Assembly (NCBI GenBank): GCA_002403895.1
Contig: DHIQ01000252.1
Coordinates: forward strand, 6,325-29,509
Source of the DNA: Candidatus Neomicrothrix sp. UBA4742
Lineage (GTDB): Bacteria > Actinomycetota > Acidimicrobiia > Acidimicrobiales > Acidimicrobilacustridaceae
Length of the DNA stretch: 23,185 nt
Reading direction: 5' to 3'
Of this stretch, positions 18,400 to 23,185 are shown in pieces. The notes below the pieces were generated by a model. That model ran no database searches, had not been told where the DNA came from, and was given only the letters and a program-made list of their open reading frames with translations. Made by a program: the position numbers and the translations under genes. The stretch's first letter is position 1. Every line of letters begins with the position of its first letter.

Positions 18400-18620
18400 C
18401 CCCCCGGTCTATCGGGTGCACGGTCGGGTGCGTCGAAAGCATCGCGGGCCCGATCCTGCAGGTCGCTCTGGCTGGCGGCGTCGGTCAGCTTCGATGACTT
18501 CTGTTGATCGACGATCGTCTCGAACCGTCCGCTGGCCGCTTCGAAGCGGGACAGATCAGAAATCTTGGCCAGGACTACGCCGTCGGGGTGCTCGGTGGTG
18601 GTCGAGGCGAACGGGTTCAA
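18400..18620 (-). pseudogene. Probable DUF4230 gene relic with internal deletion
   Basis: A minus-strand open frame from TTG 18620 encodes VVLAKISDLSRFEAASG and then RFETIVD, resembling the start of actinobacterial DUF4230 domains. It runs at once into KLTDAASQSDLQDRARDAF, resembling the far C-terminal part. The roughly 80-100 residues expected between them, and the final strands, are missing; the frame then runs into the LLM gene in another frame. No promoter, start ATG or membrane anchor is visible. I read it as an internally deleted remnant. A short functional peptide or chance similarity cannot be excluded. Confidence 0.42.
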
Positions 18621-18649
18621 GATCGGGCGCCAGCGACCGATGGAAGAAC

Positions 18650-21085
18650 ATGGATAAGGGCCAGAATCCCCTCCGAGCCCGGCGGGTGCGCCCCGGAGAC
18701 CTGGGCTCGAGCTCGGGGAACGGGGATCACTTCGACCGCCAGGGGACGCTGCGCGAGGCGGTGCGACTAGGGGTCTGCCGTGAGGATCGTGCCCAACTGG
18801 AGACGCTCGCTCGCTTCGCGTTCGCCAGTCCGGGCTTCCGTGCCGTCACCACGGTGCGCCTGGGCGAGGACCGGGCGACCGCCGCACGCTTCGAGGTGGT
18901 GCACACCGACGAGGGGGTCGTGGTTGGACTCCTCCCTGCCGTCGGGCCTGATCTCCGGAGCACCGCGGTGGCCGTCACCGCGCCGGCCGACGCCGACGCC
19001 ACCGAACCCGAGGCTCTCCCCACCGCCGTCGACCCCACCGCGGATCTGGCCCACCTGTTGGAGTCGGTGGCCGATGAGACTCCTGACCTGATGGCGACGT
19101 TCGCGCCCATCAGCTGGCAGATGCGTTGGGCGAACCCCGCGCTGCGCGACTGGCTCCATGTGCCGGGGTGGGCATCGCCGCCCCTGGTCGAGTTGCTCGA
19201 CGAACAATCGCAGGGGCACTTCGTGGTGAAGGTCCTGCCGAATCTGCTCAGCCAGGGCTGGTGGCACGGGGAGTTGTACCTGGTCGGCCCGGATGTGGAA
19301 CCCATCACGACCTCGTCCACGCTCGTTGCCTGTCGGGCGGCCAGCGGCGAGATCGCCGCCCTCGTGTTGTCAGCCCAACGAGTTCGCCCCGATCAGATCC
19401 GTCGCCAGCGCCGCTCGCAAGACGAGCAGTTCGCCGCGCTGGTCGAGCACGTGAGCGACCTCATCGCGGTGGTGGAGCCGGGTGGGTCCATCCGCTACGC
19501 CAGCCCCGCGGCGGCGACCATGCTTGGCTACACGCCGGGCGAGCTGACCGACAGCCCGCTGGTCGACCTCCTCCATCCCGATGACCGGACCGAGGACATC
19601 GCCTCGCTGGTACGAGCTGATGACGATGGCAACGGGGAGCCGGTCAGCCTCCGGTTGCATGCCTCCGACGGGAGCTGGAGGTTCATCGAAACGGTGGTGT
19701 CCGACCTTACGGAGAATGCGGCCATCGGCGGCTTCGTGCTGAACGCCCGTGATGTCACCGAACGGGTGAAGGCCTACGAGAAGCTGACGGAATTCGTCTA
19801 CAACGACCGCGACACCGGGCTGCCCAACCGGCTCCGGCTGGTGGATCGGCTCACGACCCTGCTCGAAGCGGGCACGCCGGGCGGCACCGCGGTCGTGCTC
19901 ATTGATCTGGACGGGTTCCGTATGGTCAACGAGGCGCATGGGAACGCCGCCGGTGACGCGCTGTTGAAGGAGGTGGCCGCTCGGCTGGTCGACGCCGCCG
20001 GCGCGGGAGGCATGGTCGCCCGGCTGGGGAGCGACGAGTTCGCGGTGGCCCTTTCGGACGTGGACGAGGAGGGAGTGGCCCTTCGCGCTGCTGACGCGCT
20101 GCGCGTGCTGCTCTCCCATCCGTTCGACCTCGATGGTCGTTGGCTCCGGCTCACCGCCAGCGTCGGCGTGGTGCTGGCCGGTGCCGGTGACGAGGCCGAT
20201 GAGCTGTTGAGCCGAGCTAATCAGGCGGCAGGTCTGGCCAAGCGGGGCGGAGGTAACCGGACCGAGATGTGGGGTTCGGACGCCGCGCAGCGGGAGCAGC
20301 GGCGGCGCACGGTCGAGTCCCAGCTCCGGGCGGTGGTCGAAGAGGGAGTCCTGCCCGTCCACTACCAGCCCATCGTGTCGCTGGCTGACGGGTCGGTGTC
20401 GGGGGCCGAGGTGTTGTTGCGGGTGCGAGACGGGATCGGCGAGTTGTTGAACCCGGCCGAGTTCGTGGAAGCAGCGGAGTCCTCCGGCCTCATCTCCCGC
20501 CTCGGCGGGCAGATCCTGCGGGTCACCTGTGAACAGTTGTCGTTGTGGGATGCCCAGCTCCGCAACCTCGCCCCGGACTATGTCTCGGTCAACATCTCGC
20601 CCCGTCAGCTGCTCGACCCCGGGCTGGCGACGCAGGTCATCACCGCCCTCGAGGCCAGCGCCATCGACCCGAGCCGGCTCCGACTCGAGCTCACGGAGAG
20701 CACCGTGATCAGCCAGGAGCAGATCATCGGCGATCGCATCTCGTTCCTGCGAGACCTGGGGGTCCGGGTGGGCCTCGATGAGTTCGGTGCCGGGTTCTCC
20801 ACGCTCAACTACCTGAAGCGATTCCTCATCGACTTCGTGAAGATCGACCGCAGCCTGATCGCCGGGCTCGGCGTCGACGAGCGCGACACGGCCATCGTGC
20901 GGGCCACGGTGCAGTTGGCCCACAGCCTGGGTATCAGCGTCATCGCGGTGGGCGTCGAGACCGAGGAGCAACTCGACGTGGTTCGCAGCCTGGGGTGCAA
21001 CGCGGCGCAGGGGTACTACTTCGCCGCCCCGCGCTCGGCGGACGAGTTCGGCCAGGACCTCACCGTCGGAGTCGCCCCGCGCTGA
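18650..21085 (+). CDS. PAS-PAS-GGDEF-EAL protein with altered catalytic motifs
   Basis: 811 residues from ATG 18650. After about 130 unassigned N-terminal residues come a PAS-like domain (about 133-245), a clear PAS domain (about 260-372, SIRYASPAAATMLGYTPGEL), GGDEF (about 380-545) and EAL (about 560-800). No membrane segment is seen, so it is cytosolic. The cyclase signature is GSDEF (residues 460-464) rather than GGDEF, and FKxxND has become FRMVNE. In the EAL domain, EAL is EVL (E587), DDFG is DEFG (D710, E711) and AEGVET is AVGVET (V767). Turnover of c-di-GMP is therefore doubtful, especially by the EAL half. The start is uncertain: no SD at proper spacing, no -10 box; GTG 18686 is possible. 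Confidence 0.9.
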   Translation: MDKGQNPLRARRVRPGDLGSSSGNGDHFDRQGTLREAVRLGVCREDRAQLETLARFAFASPGFRAVTTVRLGEDRATAARFEVVHTDEGVVVGLLPAVGPDLRSTAVAVTAPADADATEPEALPTAVDPTADLAHLLESVADETPDLMATFAPISWQMRWANPALRDWLHVPGWASPPLVELLDEQSQGHFVVKVLPNLLSQGWWHGELYLVGPDVEPITTSSTLVACRAASGEIAALVLSAQRVRPDQIRRQRRSQDEQFAALVEHVSDLIAVVEPGGSIRYASPAAATMLGYTPGELTDSPLVDLLHPDDRTEDIASLVRADDDGNGEPVSLRLHASDGSWRFIETVVSDLTENAAIGGFVLNARDVTERVKAYEKLTEFVYNDRDTGLPNRLRLVDRLTTLLEAGTPGGTAVVLIDLDGFRMVNEAHGNAAGDALLKEVAARLVDAAGAGGMVARLGSDEFAVALSDVDEEGVALRAADALRVLLSHPFDLDGRWLRLTASVGVVLAGAGDEADELLSRANQAAGLAKRGGGNRTEMWGSDAAQREQRRRTVESQLRAVVEEGVLPVHYQPIVSLADGSVSGAEVLLRVRDGIGELLNPAEFVEAAESSGLISRLGGQILRVTCEQLSLWDAQLRNLAPDYVSVNISPRQLLDPGLATQVITALEASAIDPSRLRLELTESTVISQEQIIGDRISFLRDLGVRVGLDEFGAGFSTLNYLKRFLIDFVKIDRSLIAGLGVDERDTAIVRATVQLAHSLGISVIAVGVETEEQLDVVRSLGCNAAQGYYFAAPRSADEFGQDLTVGVAPR

Positions 21086-21090
21086 ACGCG

Positions 21091-21121
21091 GCCCGATCGG
21101 ATGCCAGGAGCCTGATCGGGC
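21091..21121 (+). terminator. Stem-loop between EAL gene and gatC
   Basis: Arms GCCCGATC (21091-21098) and GATCGGGC (21114-21121) are perfect complements, extended by GG/CC with one bulge. The stem starts 6 nt after the EAL-protein stop. No T-run follows, so it may be a factor-assisted terminator or an operator close to the gatC -10 box. Confidence 0.45.
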
Positions 21122-21126
21122 CCATC

Positions 21127-21132
21127 TACGCT
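21127..21132 (+). promoter_or_regulatory. -10 box, leaderless, gatCAB
   Basis: TACGCT lies 7 nt before ATG 21140, the same box sequence and near-identical spacing as at 10001. Confidence 0.6.
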
Positions 21133-21139
21133 GGGCGCC

Positions 21140-21442
21140 ATGTCCGAACGCATCACCCGTGATGACGTCGCCCACGTGGCCACGCTGGCCAAGCTGGCAT
21201 TGAGCGACGCCGAACTCGACGAATTCACCGATCAGCTCGCCGCCGTGCTCGACCATGCCGCCGACGTCGAGGCGCTCGACGTGGCCGATGTCGCACCCAC
21301 CGCCCACCCCTACCCCCTGGCCAACGTGCTGCGCGCCGATGAGCTCGCCCCCACCCTGGACCGCGACGAGGTCCTGGCTCAGGCGCCGGCGGTGACCGAC
21401 GGCCGCTTCCTCGTTCCGGCCATCCTGGGGGAGGAGCCGTGA
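21140..21442 (+). CDS. gatC: Asp/Glu-tRNA amidotransferase subunit C
   Basis: 100-residue small subunit that clamps GatA and GatB together in the GatCAB amidotransferase, which corrects Glu-tRNA(Gln) or Asp-tRNA(Asn). Family features: an [22 protein letters not shown] helix, [15 protein letters not shown], a short P-rich linker around VAPTAHPYP, and a C-terminal GRFLVPAIL. Length is normal. The start is set by a -10 box 7 nt upstream. Its TGA overlaps the gatA GTG (GTGA), coupling the two. Confidence 0.95.
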   Translation: MSERITRDDVAHVATLAKLALSDAELDEFTDQLAAVLDHAADVEALDVADVAPTAHPYPLANVLRADELAPTLDRDEVLAQAPAVTDGRFLVPAILGEEP

Positions 21443-22905
21443 CCCCGCCTGAGTCGGCGCGATCACTGGCCGCCGCCCCGCCGCTCGGCACCGCCGCTGA
21501 CATCGCCCGCTCGGTGCGAGCCGGCGAGCGATCGGCCCGCGAGGTGGTGGACGCTCACCTCGCCACCGTGGCGGCCAACGAGGCCGAGGTGCACGCCTTC
21601 AACCTCGTGCTGGCCGACGAGGCGCGCGCCGCAGCCGACGTGCTCGACCGGCGCATCGCCGCCGGGGAGGATCCCGGCCCCCTCGCCGGGGTCCCGGTCG
21701 CCCTCAAGGACAACCTCTGCACGCGGGGAATCCCCACCACGTGCTCGTCCAAGATCCTCGACGGGTGGTGCCCGCCCTACGACGCCACCGTGGTCCAGCG
21801 TCTGGCCGGTGCCGGGGCCATCGCCATCGGCAAGACCAACCTCGACGAGTTCGCCATGGGCAGCTCGACGGAGAACTCGGCCTTCGGTGCCACTCGGAAC
21901 CCCCACGATCCCAGCCGGGTGCCCGGGGGGTCCTCGGGGGGGAGCGCGGCGGCGGTGGCCGCCGGCTTCGTCCCCATCTCGCTCGGATCGGACACCGGGG
22001 GATCCATCCGCCAGCCCGCCGCGCTGTGCGGGGTGGTCGGCCTCAAGCCGACCTACGGCCTCGTGTCGCGTTACGGGCTGATCGCCTTCGCCTCGTCCCT
22101 CGACCAGATCGGGCCGTTTTCGACCACCGTGGCCGATGCCGCTCTGCTGCTGGACGTCATCGCCGGTCATGATCCCCACGACTCCACCTCGATCCCCGAG
22201 CCGGTGCCGTCCTATTCCGACACCCTGGATCGCGGGGTCGAGGGATTGCGGATCGGGCTCATCACCGAGTTGATGGGCGACGGCATCGCCCCTGATGTGG
22301 CGGCCCGGGTCCGAGAGGCCGCCGCCGCCCTCCAGGCGGCGGGAGCAAGGGTCGGCGAGGCCAGCGTGCCGGCCGCCCTGCTCGGGCTCTCGGCCTACTA
22401 CCTGATCGCCCCGGCCGAGGCCTCGAGCAACCTGGCCCGCTACGACGGCGTGCGTTACGGCCTGCGCGTCGATGCCCCCACCACCGGCGAGATGATGACG
22501 GCCACCCGCACCGCCGGGTTCGGAGCCGAGGTGAAGCGCCGCATCATGTTGGGCACCTATGCGCTGTCGGCCGGCTACTACGACGCCTACTACGGCAAGG
22601 CCCTCAAGGTGCGCACGCTGATCATCCGCGATTTCGCCGCCGCCTACGAGCACTTCGACCTGTTGTTGTCACCGACGTCGCCCACTACCGCCTTCGCGCT
22701 CGGCGACAAGACGGCCGACCCATTGAGTATGTACCTCAACGACGTGTGCACCATCCCCACCAACCTGTCGGGCGACGCCGCCATCTCGGTCCCGTTCGGG
22801 ACGGGCGACGATGGACTGCCCGTCGGGGTGCAGCTGCTCGCCCCGGCACTGGGTGAGGTCCCGTTGCTCCGAGCCGCCGCCGTGCTGGAAGAGGCCGCAC
22901 CATGA
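21439..22905 (+). CDS. gatA: Asp/Glu-tRNA amidotransferase subunit A
   Basis: 488-residue amidase-signature glutaminase that frees ammonia for the GatB active site. The Ser-cisSer-Lys triad is intact: K90 in VALKDN, S165 in GGSSGGS and S189 in [10 protein letters not shown], with the same spacing as in S. aureus GatA (79/154/178). [18 protein letters not shown] and the C-terminal [10 protein letters not shown] segment also fit. It starts with GTG within the gatC stop overlap, and its TGA overlaps the gatB ATG. The first 12 residues (to PLG) look non-conserved. Confidence 0.97.
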   Translation: MTPPESARSLAAAPPLGTAADIARSVRAGERSAREVVDAHLATVAANEAEVHAFNLVLADEARAAADVLDRRIAAGEDPGPLAGVPVALKDNLCTRGIPTTCSSKILDGWCPPYDATVVQRLAGAGAIAIGKTNLDEFAMGSSTENSAFGATRNPHDPSRVPGGSSGGSAAAVAAGFVPISLGSDTGGSIRQPAALCGVVGLKPTYGLVSRYGLIAFASSLDQIGPFSTTVADAALLLDVIAGHDPHDSTSIPEPVPSYSDTLDRGVEGLRIGLITELMGDGIAPDVAARVREAAAALQAAGARVGEASVPAALLGLSAYYLIAPAEASSNLARYDGVRYGLRVDAPTTGEMMTATRTAGFGAEVKRRIMLGTYALSAGYYDAYYGKALKVRTLIIRDFAAAYEHFDLLLSPTSPTTAFALGDKTADPLSMYLNDVCTIPTNLSGDAAISVPFGTGDDGLPVGVQLLAPALGEVPLLRAAAVLEEAAP

Positions 22906-23185
22906 GCGAACCTCTCATCATCACCAGCGAGACCACCGGCACCGACTGGGAACTGGTGATCGGTCTCGAGGTCCATGCCGAATTGGCCACCGTCACCAAG
23001 ATGTTCAGCGGCGCTCCCAACGTGTTCGGCGGCGAGCCCAACACGAACATCGACCCGGTCACTCTCGGCCTACCCGGCTCGTTGCCGGTGGTGAACCGCC
23101 GTGCCGTCGAGCTGGGGATCCGGGTGGGGCTGGCCCTCCAGTGCACGGTGCAGCGCAGCACGTTCGCGCGCAAGAACTACTTCTA
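22902..23185 (+). CDS. gatB: Asp/Glu-tRNA amidotransferase subunit B, 5' part
   Basis: The first 94 codons; the gene runs off the window end. GatB activates the misacylated tRNA with ATP and receives ammonia from GatA. The catalytic cradle begins as expected: [39 protein letters not shown] and FARKNYF. ATG 22902 overlaps the gatA stop (ATGA). In mycobacteria pfkA sits between gatA and gatB; here they are adjacent. Confidence 0.95.
   Translation, partial: MSEPLIITSETTGTDWELVIGLEVHAELATVTKMFSGAPNVFGGEPNTNIDPVTLGLPGSLPVVNRRAVELGIRVGLALQCTVQRSTFARKNYF

Noticed and set aside
17561..18507. Plus-strand frames antisense to the LLM gene as targets of the SOS-like box
   Set aside because: Compositionally shadow-like, no domain signal, and the LLM frame is clearly real.
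19370..21466. 698-codon minus-strand open frame across the GGDEF-EAL gene and gatC
   Set aside because: Antisense shadow typical of high-GC coding DNA; the plus frame carries clear domains.

Overview
This is a GC-rich (about 70% by eye), gene-dense stretch of bacterial chromosome. It most likely comes from an actinobacterium, and Acidimicrobiia is my best guess. The evidence is the MetE-like/ligA ... gatC-gatA-gatB gene set that actinobacteria keep close together, an F420-type LLM oxidoreductase, an SCP2 protein, a PASTA-domain kinase, frequent GTG starts, and start codons placed 6-7 nt after a TANNNT -10 box (leaderless mRNA style). The class assignment is inference. I found no rRNA, tRNA, insertion sequence, CRISPR array or plasmid/phage replication gene.

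Layout. 1-535: 3' end of a MetE-like C-terminal domain protein. 654-3331: ligA, coupled by an ATGA overlap to a HAD-IA hydrolase. 3332-3820 (-): small single-pass membrane protein, divergent from a PASTA Ser/Thr kinase (3879-5810). 5811-6218 (-): SCP2-type lipid carrier, divergent from a 2x[4Fe-4S] ferredoxin (6306-6641). 6638-9089 (-): a two-gene unit in which a YceH (DUF480) winged-helix domain fused to a nitrobindin-type haem barrel is followed, with an 11-nt overlap, by a GH29 fucosidase. 9126-12904 (+): a PhyH-type dioxygenase, a sarcosine/N-methyl amino acid oxidase and a secreted Asp-box propeller. 13069-17458 (+): a coupled unit of SNF2 helicase, a 90-aa basic protein of unknown function, and an aldo-keto reductase. 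17530-18399 (-): LLM-class F420-type oxidoreductase. Upstream of it lies what looks like a deleted DUF4230 gene. 18650-21085 (+): PAS-PAS-GGDEF-EAL protein with altered catalytic motifs. 21140-23185 (+): gatC-gatA-gatB (gatB cut by the window end), the amidotransferase that makes Gln-tRNA(Gln) and/or Asn-tRNA(Asn).

How it works together. The two ends are core information-processing genes. The roughly 18.4 kb between ligA and gatC is a mosaic of short units in alternating orientation. Three convergent junctions have abutting or overlapping stop codons, and divergent gaps are 36-250 bp. Seven starts sit 6-7 nt downstream of a -10 box. Three other unit heads (SCP2, propeller, SNF2) have a 5' leader with a Shine-Dalgarno sequence, and the SNF2 leader is unusually long and hairpin-rich.

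Most worth a second look: the YceH-nitrobindin fusion as a possible haem/NO-responsive wHTH protein; the SNF2 helicase with its basic partner and structured leader; the GGDEF-EAL protein that looks catalytically impaired; a LexA-box-like palindrome in a 42% GC gap between convergent genes; and the internally deleted DUF4230 relic. No intergenic stretch exceeds 300 bases; the longest is 18400-18649.
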